Positions 1 to 9,100 of a DNA stretch of 64,000 nucleotides are shown piece after piece. The notes below the pieces were generated by a model that saw only the letters and a list, made by a program, of their open reading frames with translations, had not been told where the DNA came from and did no database searches. Origin of the DNA: Bacteroidales bacterium. GTDB taxonomy: Bacteria; Bacteroidota; Bacteroidia; Bacteroidales; FEN-979. Position 1 is the stretch's first letter; each line of letters begins with the position of its first letter. The position numbers and the translations under genes were made by a program. The stretch spans positions 1-64,000 of the forward strand of contig JALNWG010000013.1 of the NCBI GenBank assembly GCA_023231005.1. The letters run 5' to 3'.

Positions 1-27
1 AGTGTGAAACGGAATATTCTCATGAAA

Positions 28-3000
28 TTATTTGATATGTATGATTTTATGAACTTCTCGCTGACGTCCTTCCATTGCGATATAAAGATAGTAAATTCCC
101 GGTTCCAGATCATTCATTGGCACTGTAAGAATTTCATGTTTACGAGAACCATTGATCGGGATGACCTTTTTGCCGTCTGTTCCAAACAACCAGGCATTGA
201 TTTCCAAACCAGTGAATTGTTCAGGTATCCTGATAAAAAACTGGCTCATGCAGGGGTTCGGGTATATGATGACTTGATCATCAATTGACTTTTTGACACC
301 CTTCTTTTTAGTCAGTATAGCGGATTTATATTCCTCCGGAACAGTGAGAGGTTCCTGATACGAGATCAGGTTTTGGTGCTGGAGTACGTTCCGGGCAAAA
401 CTGCCGGGTAAATCCATCACATTTAAAGCTAAGGATTGTAGGATGGATTGTTGTATACTGTCCGGAATAAGATATCCAATACTGTCATGGATCATTTGTC
501 GTTCGACATCATTCAGACTTTTAAAGGTATTTACCCGTGACCGTTGGTTTTCTGTCAGATCATACAAGCTGGGAATTTCATTCAGTACACTGTCAGCCTG
601 GTAAAATGTATGATGATCCATATAAAGCAGGACCAGATCCAGTTTTGAGTCCAACCGATAATCTTTCGACAGCACCTGAGTAATACTGTCAAATTGAGCA
701 GAGGCAAGACTATCGTTAAGATATTTGTATATCATAGAGTTGATCAGCAAAACCCGATAATGGATCCAGCCAGCGAGTTCGCTTTCAAGTACCTCTCTTG
801 CACCGATGACATCTTTCCCATCCAGAATCTCAGCATAAAGAGAATCGGGAATAGGAGTGATACGCAAATCAAGAGTGTTCATAATTTCTTCACTCTTTGC
901 CGACTGCGGATTGCCCACAAGGATATCTGTGATCAATGAATTTGAGAGTACCGTTTCTTTCTGAATCGATGCTTCAAGAACGGTGTCAGACAAATAAGGA
1001 GAGGCAGACATCAGATCATCATAAAGATTGTTCGATTCGGAGGGTTCGCTTGTCATGATCTTTTCGCACAGGCTATCCGTGGAACCATTGTCAACAAGGT
1101 ACTTCAAAATGGATACAAGGCTGTCAATTTTGAAATCGGCCATGGCAATTTGTGATTTGAAATTCATGGATGGACCATCCGTGTAGAAATTATCGGGACA
1201 ACTTGAGGAACTATATGCTTTATTTATCGGTTTTCTGGTTATTTTATCTTCCCGATTGACTTTGATAGGATTCAATCGGGTGTTTAGTATATTGGAACTT
1301 GTATGATATGAATACTCAATATTCCTTACCGTTTGGTCAAATAGGATATCATAAATTTCATTGCCTGTTTCATGATTCAGGGAGAAATTATTACCCGCTG
1401 GCTCCTGGGTTGGGTTCGCCGGATTTGGCTTACTTTTCTGGTAGTAGGTTAAACCAGTACCGCTGGTGTAAGCATCTTCGTCTGTATCACAGATATCATT
1501 GGTGTTATTTGAGAATGAATTGCAAACAAAGCAAAGTCCAGACTCCAACATATAGGCAATATTATAGTTATTGAAGAAGTCCGGCAGGGCGTATTCTCCC
1601 CTGTTGATGTTTAGCCCAGTCAACGCGTAGGTCAGCGATGTAAAGGTGTTTTTATATACGTAATTCTGTCTTGCCCCTGAATTATTGACCACGACACCGT
1701 ATTGCGGCTTCCCGAAGCCGGAATTGCCGACAAAGTTGTTGTTCTGGACCTGGAATCCACTTGAATTATTCAGATAAAGGCCGTAGGTATTATCTCCTCC
1801 CACTGCGCAGAAGTAGATGTTGGTAAAGGTATTCCAGGTAAAGACCTGGTTGTTCTCGGGAGTATATCCGGAGATGTATGTGCCGCGCTGACAGTGGCTG
1901 AACGTACTGTTCTGAAGTTTGATGCCAGCCGTTCCCATCCCGCTGTGCATGCCGTAAATCCCATATTCCAGTTTTGAAAAGCTGCATGGGGTGTTCGATA
2001 CTGTTTCTTTCTGAAGATCCAGGATCGAATTGTAGCTGTATATACCCCTTCCGCGCCCTGCGTAAGTGGAGGTGGCAAGGTCCTCGCGCGAGTTAGAGAA
2101 AGTACACCCCTTCAATGTTACAAGGTTGGTTCCCTCAAATTTGATATGATAATCCGGTGTTGCGCTTCCGAAAAGATTCTTATCTGTGGTGAATGTGCAG
2201 TTTGTGAAAGAGCTTTTGTTGGGAGCCAAACCAAATTTGTAGGAATAAAGATCGATATCGATCTTGTTGTTCAGAAACAGCGCATTGGAAGCCAGGATGA
2301 TGCCGCCGGATGGATAGCCTTCGTAAACTACGACTGTACCCCCAGTAGATTTGTAGGGTATGGCACCCGTGTTGAACGTCTTGATCCCGCAAAGTGCACC
2401 TTCAATGGTGCCGTGGTCTATGATGACTTTGCCTTGGTATTCGGCATACTGCAATATGGTATTCATGCTCTGGTCCTGCCCGGGATCCCCGTTTATCTCA
2501 ATGCCTGTCCAGAATTGGCCGCATCCTGCGCTTATCCTCGAATTGTACACGTTACTCCCAATGATCCGTGGCGAAAGCTTTAGAATTCCCTGGGGTTTAA
2601 TAATAATCTTGGCATTCGGCGACATGTATACGTTGCACTTTATTTCAAGGACCTGCTGAGGCTCGATAATGATGTTCTGGTTGATATGGACATCAGTGGT
2701 CCAAACTTTATTTTGGTAACTCTGGTTAATGATGATCGGTGTGCTGCTCGTAATACAGTTTGAGCTGATATCCTGACATTCATACGTAGCGGTGTAAGGT
2801 CCTTTAGCTGGATCACTGTCATCGCAATCCTCGTCGTTTGCACTGACCCAAGGAGGACAGCCACAGTTGGCTGGATCTTCCGGTACCACTTGGGTCCCAC
2901 TCATTTTCCAGTGCAGTCCCCACCAATAATAGCCGTCACCGTCTTCGTCAGAGCATTTAATCGATGTCGTCGTACTATTACTTAGCCTGTGTTCAATGGC

Positions 3001-4407
3001 TCCGATGAGGTAATTGCTGTTCCCGGCGATAATATTGGATGTATTGTAATAAGGGATGAAGTCCCCGTTATAGCTATCCTTAAACCACCATGTGGTTGTT
3101 CCCAGGAATGAACAGGTGCCATCAAGAACGATGGCTGGGTCACTGGGGCCTGAACCCGGATAGAAGATGTCCCCAACTTTTGCCGTTGAATAGCCTACAA
3201 GGATCATCTGATGGTAAACGTTCGGGTTGGGCACTGGATAATCATTTACCCGACAGGAAATGGGACCAAACTTGATAAGTGTTTCTTTGATGATATTCTC
3301 ATAATTGGTTCCGTTGTCGAGGGTTAAAAAGCCCCCAATTTTGACCCTATCGACTGGATTAGTACACTTGCTGGAGCAGGGTGGCCCGGCACAGTTAAAT
3401 GGATAACACGATTCATTGACCACGTAATTGTTCATCATATAGGTCAGAATATTTGCTGATGTGTATGGACTGGGGGTAACACAGGGCAGGTTGACATAGC
3501 AGTTTATGATCTGCATTTCCGATTGGTTTAGGTCAAGCTGGTGTTTTATATCTGGATATGCCAGTGCGTTTGCTCCAGAATTGTTATTGAAAAACAGATT
3601 AGCCCCGGCTTCCTCAAGACCAATCGAGGCAAATGCGTAACATGTATTATCCGATTGCATCCAAGGCTTAGTAATCCATCCATAACCGTTCGAATTGTAA
3701 TAAGGAGTATTTGGAATGTTTGATCTGTGCCGGTTGCGCCAGTCAAAATTATCAGTATAGGTTGAAGAGGACTGGGCATGTGACTGGGTGAAGGTTGACT
3801 GAAAGAGTCCTCCCTTGTAAAACTCATATCCTTGGATATTGTATTTTTTTCCAAATAGAATCTCCTTATCTGAATAACTCTTTTGTTGTAACATTGTTTT
3901 TCCTGCCCTCCAGTAATATCCTTTGGCAGCAATGTTCTGGTTTATGAGTAAAATTTTAACTGAATCAAGAGCCAATTTTGCCTGGGCTTGCAAGGAAGGA
4001 ATGTTTTGTTGCGGAGTTTGGTCAAGTTTCAGAACATCAATGCTAACAGATGAATTGATAAGATCAATTTTTAGTTCCACAGGTTTGATTCCTGTAAGAT
4101 AACATGTCTCATCACATTTACTGTCAAATGAAAAGGAGTTCGTGTTGCTGATTATGGGATAGGCTTCAAACAATAGGTAATAGTATCCATAGTCGTCCTT
4201 TACCAAAACCCGCACCAAACTGGAGTCGGACATCAGGCTGACGCTGCCAGTGATTTCAAGTGAATATACCGTCTCTCCGATGGTGAAAGGATTGAATACT
4301 GTGTCCGTTGAAAAGTTTTGATTGATTGTGATTTCCTGTGCATAGGCCGCGCGGGGCAGTAACGCCAGCCCCAAGATGAGCGCCAGGGTGAAAATGAAAT
4401 ATTTCAT
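28..4407 (-). CDS. Type IX-secreted protein with papain-like (C1) domain, MopE-like motif and beta-helix
   Basis: A 1459-residue secreted protein. Residues 1-23 form a signal peptide ending AYAQ. Residues ~220-475 look like a papain-fold domain: Q251 and C256 in a DNTCYAFA block, SEMQIINC matching the papain SEQELVDC region, H399 in YHQMILVGY, and WFKDSYNG around D444 where papains have KNSWG. The usual catalytic Asn is therefore Asp. Residues ~484-545 hold Asp-rich DEDGDGYYWW and DEDCDDSDP motifs like the putative metal-binding MopE repeat. Residues ~600-1000 are Asn/Gly-rich and repetitive, typical of a right-handed beta-helix. The C-terminus (YPNPCMSQFFI...) is a type IX type A sorting domain, so export through SprA is expected. 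The gene stands alone and faces away from ruvA. Catalytic activity is inferred, not shown. Confidence 0.85.
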   Translation of the reverse strand: MKYFIFTLALILGLALLPRAAYAQEITINQNFSTDTVFNPFTIGETVYSLEITGSVSLMSDSSLVRVLVKDDYGYYYLLFEAYPIISNTNSFSFDSKCDETCYLTGIKPVELKIDLINSSVSIDVLKLDQTPQQNIPSLQAQAKLALDSVKILLINQNIAAKGYYWRAGKTMLQQKSYSDKEILFGKKYNIQGYEFYKGGLFQSTFTQSHAQSSSTYTDNFDWRNRHRSNIPNTPYYNSNGYGWITKPWMQSDNTCYAFASIGLEEAGANLFFNNNSGANALAYPDIKHQLDLNQSEMQIINCYVNLPCVTPSPYTSANILTYMMNNYVVNESCYPFNCAGPPCSSKCTNPVDRVKIGGFLTLDNGTNYENIIKETLIKFGPISCRVNDYPVPNPNVYHQMILVGYSTAKVGDIFYPGSGPSDPAIVLDGTCSFLGTTTWWFKDSYNGDFIPYYNTSNIIAGNSNYLIGAIEHRLSNSTTTSIKCSDEDGDGYYWWGLHWKMSGTQVVPEDPANCGCPPWVSANDEDCDDSDPAKGPYTATYECQDISSNCITSSTPIIINQSYQNKVWTTDVHINQNIIIEPQQVLEIKCNVYMSPNAKIIIKPQGILKLSPRIIGSNVYNSRISAGCGQFWTGIEINGDPGQDQSMNTILQYAEYQGKVIIDHGTIEGALCGIKTFNTGAIPYKSTGGTVVVYEGYPSGGIILASNALFLNNKIDIDLYSYKFGLAPNKSSFTNCTFTTDKNLFGSATPDYHIKFEGTNLVTLKGCTFSNSREDLATSTYAGRGRGIYSYNSILDLQKETVSNTPCSFSKLEYGIYGMHSGMGTAGIKLQNSTFSHCQRGTYISGYTPENNQVFTWNTFTNIYFCAVGGDNTYGLYLNNSSGFQVQNNNFVGNSGFGKPQYGVVVNNSGARQNYVYKNTFTSLTYALTGLNINRGEYALPDFFNNYNIAYMLESGLCFVCNSFSNNTNDICDTDEDAYTSGTGLTYYQKSKPNPANPTQEPAGNNFSLNHETGNEIYDILFDQTVRNIEYSYHTSSNILNTRLNPIKVNREDKITRKPINKAYSSSSCPDNFYTDGPSMNFKSQIAMADFKIDSLVSILKYLVDNGSTDSLCEKIMTSEPSESNNLYDDLMSASPYLSDTVLEASIQKETVLSNSLITDILVGNPQSAKSEEIMNTLDLRITPIPDSLYAEILDGKDVIGAREVLESELAGWIHYRVLLINSMIYKYLNDSLASAQFDSITQVLSKDYRLDSKLDLVLLYMDHHTFYQADSVLNEIPSLYDLTENQRSRVNTFKSLNDVERQMIHDSIGYLIPDSIQQSILQSLALNVMDLPGSFARNVLQHQNLISYQEPLTVPEEYKSAILTKKKGVKKSIDDQVIIYPNPCMSQFFIRIPEQFTGLEINAWLFGTDGKKVIPINGSRKHEILTVPMNDLEPGIYYLYIAMEGRQREVHKIIHIK

Positions 4408-4538
4408 AATGGATAGGTTTTGGGAAAATGTTTTACAATAACTACAAACGGTTCATATAATGATTGATAGAGATAAGATCAAACTAATTAATTTATCAAA
4501 AAAAAACGTTACTATTCTGGTTTAACGAATACTTTATT

Positions 4539-4560
4539 AATGCGAATCAAGGGTTAAAAA
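4539..4560 (+). repeat. Left terminal inverted repeat of the IS relic
   Basis: This 22-bp repeat is the exact reverse complement of 5151-5172; homology stops abruptly on both sides. The transposase stop codon (TGA on the minus strand, 4549-4547) lies inside it, as is common in compact IS elements. Confidence 0.9.
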
Positions 4561-4933
4561 TCAAATAAATAAAAGTGGCAGCTAATTTGCCAAACTCGTG
4601 AATAAGAAGGCCTTTAGCTGACCGAACATTATTCGCTCTTTGAAAGTCTGTTTTTTCAATCAACCAATTGAACCATCCCTCAATCGGTTGCCGAACATTT
4701 GAAACTGCCTTTGATAATAGGTCATTTGCTGCTCTATCATACTGTTTTCCCCATTCAGATTGACCTTTGATTGCCTTGACAGGGGTCATCATAACCGCAT
4801 TCTGAGTTAGGTAAAGACGTTCAAAGAAATCGTGATCATGATACTTTTTGTCGCCGAAAAAGGTTCTGTTATTGATCATACTCCAGGCATTTTTGAATAC
4901 ATTCAAATCATTTTCAGAGACGGCTGTAATAAA
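4547..4933 (-). pseudogene. Transposase fragment (C-terminal third, DDE type)
   Basis: The open frame runs from just after a stop codon (4936-4934) to the TGA inside the left inverted repeat, about 128 codons. Residues read like the end of a DDE transposase: TAVSENDLNVFKNAW, a GDKKYHD block, AIKGQSE, then RQPIEGWFNWLIEKT, where the Glu is likely the third catalytic acidic residue, and a closing KGLLIHEFGKLAATFIYL. Upstream on the same strand, an ATG at 5034 starts a 20-codon piece (MISKVKSTKLVEFFFYVSDA) that resembles a transposase N-terminus and then stops. The middle of the gene, including the first two catalytic acidic residues, is gone. Not functional. Confidence 0.8.
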
Positions 4934-5150
4934 TTACTGAAGCGTTCACACGAAAATTTAAGTTCTTTTTCTTATGCATCTGATACGTAAAAGAAAAATT
5001 CAACTAATTTGGTACTCTTAACCTTAGAGATCATATCCTATGATGTTTGGTGGTACATACATCTAAGATACAGATTTCTAAGGTTATATATATTTTATAT
5101 TCCAATAGATTATTAACATTCTTTGTTTATATCTGCTCCATATTTTACTG

Positions 5151-5172
5151 TTTTTAACCCTTGATTCGCATT
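5151..5172 (-). repeat. Right terminal inverted repeat of the IS relic
   Basis: Perfect 22/22 inverted copy of 4539-4560. It lies upstream of the transposase reading direction, so it is the 5' end of the element. Confidence 0.9.
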
Positions 5173-5301
5173 GTTTATTTGTTTTTAGTTAGGGTTGTAA
5201 TATCTTAGAACTACGGGTATAAACATAATATATATATTACAATAATTACGCCAAAACATTATCATGCTGTATACCAATTGTCTGTATGTTTGTCATTTTA
5301 A

Positions 5302-5326
5302 AAAGTGTAACAAAATGTTACACTTT
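5302..5326. promoter_or_regulatory. Palindromic operator candidate, copy 1 (11-bp arms)
   Basis: A perfect inverted repeat with 11-bp arms (aaagtgtaaca / tgttacacttt) around a 3-bp AAA centre. The core GTAACA-N3-TGTTAC recurs at 5338-5352 and at 61120-61140. It sits ~100 bp upstream of the ruvA -33 box and could also have served the leftward gene before the IS inserted. It is not followed by a T-run, so an operator for a dimeric regulator is more likely than a terminator. The regulator is unknown; a CRP/FNR-type factor is one guess. Confidence 0.55.
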
Positions 5327-5337
5327 GTGTAAAACAC

Positions 5338-5352
5338 GTAACATTTTGTTAC
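5338..5352. promoter_or_regulatory. Palindromic operator candidate, copy 2
   Basis: Core gtaaca-ttt-tgttac, 6-bp arms and 3-bp centre, with the same half-sites and spacing as 5302-5326. The two centres (5314 and 5345) are 31 bp apart, close to three helical turns, which would put two bound dimers on the same face of the DNA. Confidence 0.5.
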
Positions 5353-5424
5353 ATCCTAATGAATTACTTCAAAAAAAATTCTACATTGCATTGATTTATT
5401 ATTATGGGTGTAAGTCGTTTAAGG

Positions 5425-5455
5425 TTTGCGGATAATCCCGAATTATTTACCTTTG
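5425..5455 (+). promoter_or_regulatory. Bacteroidota-type promoter of ruvA-sprA
   Basis: TTTG (5425-5428), a 19-bp spacer, then TACCTTTG (5448-5455). This matches the -33/-7 consensus TTTG-N19..21-TAnnTTTG of the Bacteroidota primary sigma factor. Transcription would start near 5461, ~40 nt before ruvA. Confidence 0.75.
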
Positions 5456-5502
5456 CAAGTGTTGAAAGATAGCCTTTATAAAACCATTAAGTTGTCGTTT
5501 AT

Positions 5503-6087
5503 ATGTACGAATTCATCAAAGGAGAATTGATTGAAAAAACCCCCGGATATGCCGTGATAGAGACCAATGGGGTAGGCTATTTGCTGAATATTTCCATCAA
5601 TACATACGCACAGCTTCGCGAGAAAGAAAAATGTACCTTGTATACCCACCTGGTGGTTCGCGACGACGATATGTTGCTTTATGGTTTTGCTGACCGTGAA
5701 GAGCGGGAATTGTTCCGCCAGTTGATCAGTGTTTCCGGGGTAGGGGTGAATACTGCCCGACTGATCCTCTCCTCCTTATCCCCGCTGGAGGTTTACAATG
5801 CCATTGTTAACGGCGATGTTCCCTTATTGCAACGGGTAAAAGGAATCGGGGGGAAGACGGCTCAACGTATTATCATCGACCTTAAAGATAAGGTTTCCAA
5901 AGTGATAATCGCTGGTGAAAATTCCGGTTTTTTGCACAATACAAAGAAAGAAGAAGCGTTATCAGGATTGATCATTCTGGGCTTCCCAAAGATGCTTGCC
6001 GAAAAAGCGTTGAACAAGATCATCGAAACGGAAGGAACAGGCTTGACAGTGGAACAGCTGATCAAACTCGCCCTCAAAATGTTATAG
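5503..6087 (+). CDS. ruvA: Holliday junction branch migration protein RuvA
   Basis: A 194-residue protein of normal RuvA length. RuvA tetramers bind Holliday junctions and recruit the RuvB motor for branch migration. The N-terminal OB fold starts MYEFIKGELIEKTPGYAVIE and includes GVGYLLNIS. Two helix-hairpin-helix motifs follow, around FRQLISVSGVGVNTARLIL and LLQRVKGIGGKTAQRIIIDL. The C-terminal three-helix RuvB-binding domain ends in a LTVEQLIKLALKML helix. A consensus promoter lies upstream, and sprA follows 41 bp downstream on the same strand, so the two are probably co-transcribed. RuvB and RuvC are not in the window. Confidence 0.97.
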   Translation: MYEFIKGELIEKTPGYAVIETNGVGYLLNISINTYAQLREKEKCTLYTHLVVRDDDMLLYGFADREERELFRQLISVSGVGVNTARLILSSLSPLEVYNAIVNGDVPLLQRVKGIGGKTAQRIIIDLKDKVSKVIIAGENSGFLHNTKKEEALSGLIILGFPKMLAEKALNKIIETEGTGLTVEQLIKLALKML

Positions 6088-6128
6088 GGCGTGAAGGTTC
6101 CATAAATTTATTCACCTCGGAATATCTA

Positions 6129-9100
6129 GTGAAGAAAAGAATTTTATACTGTCTCGTCTGCCTGGCCCTCCTTGTTGCCTTTTGTTTCACGGTTTCCGCC
6201 GCTGAAACAAAGTGTAATTATGGAAGGTTCTGGCTATTTACATTCTCTCCCGATAGCCTTGTTAAAGGTGATACGGTGCGTCTCCGCTATCCTTTTGACG
6301 ACTCCAAGGTGATGCCGGGTTCAGGAGAAGAGCATGGTATTTATCTTAAAAATCCTTCCAACCTTAAAACCATTGTTGAATACGACCCGATAACGAGGCA
6401 GTACTATTACATGTACAAAATCGGGGAAACAACCTACCGGATTCCAACTACCCTTACATTCGAAGAATACCAGAACATGGATATGGAGACCATGATCAAC
6501 AATTACTGGAAAGAACGTTCGGAAGCTGCCAGTATTGATAATGCCAAAGGCATAATTCCAAAAATCCATATCCCCGGAAAAGTATTTGAAACCATTTTTG
6601 GGAACAACACTGTGGATATCCGCCCCCAGGGATCTGCGGAGATCACTTTCGGTTTGGTATCGAACCGCCGTGATGACCCAATGCTTAATACCCGTCAACG
6701 GCGACAAACCAATTTCGATTTCAATGAGAAAATCCAAATGAATGTGATTGCCAAAATTGGTGATAAAATCGAGTTCAAGGTTAACTATAACACCGAAGCC
6801 ACCTTCGATTTTGAGAATAAGCTGAAATTGAAATATGAAGGCAAGGAAGATGATATCATTCAACTGATTGAAGCCGGTGATGTAAATATGCCATTGAGTA
6901 CTTCCCTTATCCGGGGGACCGAGAGTTTATTTGGTATCAAGACAAAATTACGGTTCGGACGGGTAACGGTGACTGCTTTGTATTCGCAACAGAAAAGCGA
7001 ATCAAAGAATATTACCGTTCAAGGCAATGCCCAGCAGACTAAATTCAAGATCAGGGCTGATGAATATGAAGATAACAAGCATTTTTTTCTGGGACAGTAT
7101 TTCCGGGATAATTATAAACAAAACCTCTCCAAATTGCCTGTCATCACCAGCAATGTCAATATTCTGAAGATTGAGGTTTGGGTCACCAATGTAGGCGCTG
7201 CTGTTACTGAAAATAGAAACATTGTAGCCTTTATGGACCTGGGAGAATACAAACCATACAATACGCGGTTGTTTACCGGAGATCCCAACCGGAAATATAC
7301 CACCAACAACTCCAATAACCTTTTCCAGGTGATCATGCCCAATCCGGCCGATACTGCTAAAGTCCGTAACATCAATACGGTAACCGGTTATCTGAAAGGT
7401 TCACCTTTCTTTATGATCTCCGGTGAAGATTTTGAAAAGGTGGAGAGTGCGCGTAAACTGTTAACTTCTGAATACAGTTTCAATCCAAAGCTTGGATTCA
7501 TCTCTTTGAATACTGCTTTAAATTCTGATCAAACGCTGGCAGTCGCCTATCAATACCAGGTAATTGGCGATACCGCCATTCATCAGGTTGGTGAATTTTC
7601 CGATCAGGGGATCAATACTCCTAAAAGCTTAATTGTTAAGTTGCTGAAGAGTACTTCCCTGAATACGAAAATCCCGACCTGGAAGCTGATGATGAAAAAT
7701 GTATATGCGTTGGGCGCTTATCAGCTTCAGTCCAATAGTTTTACGTTGAATATTCTCTATTCCGGCAACGCCAATGGCGTTCCTACGGCTTATATCGGAG
7801 AAGGCCGGATTAAAGGAGTTCCCCTGCTCAGGGTACTGGACCTTGATAATCTCAACCAGCAATTCAATCCGCCTCCCGACGGAATGTTCGATTTTATCGA
7901 TCAGGCTGCTACCATCGGAGGGACGATACAGGCTTCGAACGGAAGGATATTTTTCCCGGTTTTAGAGCCTTTCGGGGAAGATTTGCGCGATTCCATTCTG
8001 GATGTTAACAATCCCAAAGAGTCCAAAGAACTGGCTGATAAATATTGCTTCGACTCGTTATATACCATGACGAAAACGATGGCGCGGCAGTATCCTGATA
8101 AAAATAAGTTTGTATTAGACGGGTATTACAAATCTTCGGCTGGATCAGAAATCTCGTTGAATGCGTTGAATGTCCCTGCTGGTTCTGTAAAGGTCACTGC
8201 AGGCGGGATTCAGTTAACGGAAAATGTGGATTATACGGTAGATTATACCCTTGGGCGTGTGCGGATCATCAACGAAGGGATTCTGAATTCCGGGACACCG
8301 ATCAACATCTCTCTGGAAAGCAATGAGATGTTCAATGTTCAAACCAAACGATTGATGGGGGCGCACATCGATTACAAGATCAACAAAGATTTTGTGGTTG
8401 GAGCTACAATACTTAACCTGAATGAACGGCCATTGACTCAAAAGGTCAACTATGGTGATGAACCGATGTCGAATACCGTATGGGGGATGAACGTTTCCTA
8501 TCGTACGCAATCGCGTTTGATTACCCGCTTTATTGATGCGTTGCCGTTGATTTCCACCAAAGCGCCTTCGAGCCTCACGGTGGATGCTGAATTTGCTCAG
8601 TTTATCCCGGGTCATTCCAAGTCTATCGGAAAAGCCGGTACTACCTATATCGACGATTTTGAAGGTGCCAAATCTACCATTGACCTTAAAAACATAGGGA
8701 CTTGGTTTATGGCCAGTTCCCCGCAAGGTCAAACCGCCACAGGACTTTTCCCTGAGGCTGCTTCTGGAACTAAACTGGCGTATGGTTTTAACCGAGCCAA
8801 ATTGGCATGGTATATCATTGATCCTTTGTTTTATGATAAAAACACCAACTTGATCCCATCAAACGTTTCCAATTCTGAGTTGTCAAACCAATATGTAAGG
8901 CAGGTATGGGAGACTGAAATTTTTCCGAACAAGCAGCCATTGAACGGGGTCCCTGTTAATTTGGCGGTGTTAAACTTAGCCTATTATCCCAATGAACGGG
9001 GGCCATATAATTACGATGTAGGGTCTACAGCATACTCCAAGGGATTGAATACCGATGGTACCTTGGCCATGCCTGAAACCCGCTGGGGAGGGATCATGCG

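Larger units (their letters stand above)
4539..5172 (-). mobile_element. Decayed insertion sequence relic (634 bp)
   Basis: The element is bounded by perfect 22-bp terminal inverted repeats (4539-4560 and 5151-5172). Inside are the C-terminal third of a DDE-type transposase and a possible scrap of its N-terminus, so most of the gene has been deleted. The flanks ctttatt (4532-4538) and gtttatt (5173-5179) differ at one base and may be a target-site duplication. The element lies between the C1-domain protein gene and the ruvA promoter region. It cannot move by itself. A full copy elsewhere could mobilise it because both ends are intact. The IS family is not determined. Confidence 0.85.
5173..5502. 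other. Regulatory intergenic region upstream of ruvA-sprA
   Basis: The 330 bp between the IS relic and ruvA hold no open frame of note. The left part (5173-5300) is AT-rich, with a run of TA steps near 5230-5240, and shows nothing else clear. The middle carries two palindromes (5302-5326 and 5338-5352) with a smaller dyad gtgtaaaacac (5327-5337) between them. The right part carries a consensus promoter (5425-5455). Confidence 0.6.

Noticed and set aside
2146..2583. Plus-strand open frame of 145 codons opposite the 1459-residue gene
   Set aside because: Antisense to a clear secreted protein, no start signals, no family.
4547..4933. Functional small transposase or regulator
   Set aside because: It lacks the N-terminal two thirds and two catalytic acidic residues, and it lies within IS ends.
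6321..6863. 180-codon minus-strand open frame inside sprA
   Set aside because: Shadow of sprA, which is continuous and conserved on the plus strand. The same holds for 8214-8732 and 9738-10187.
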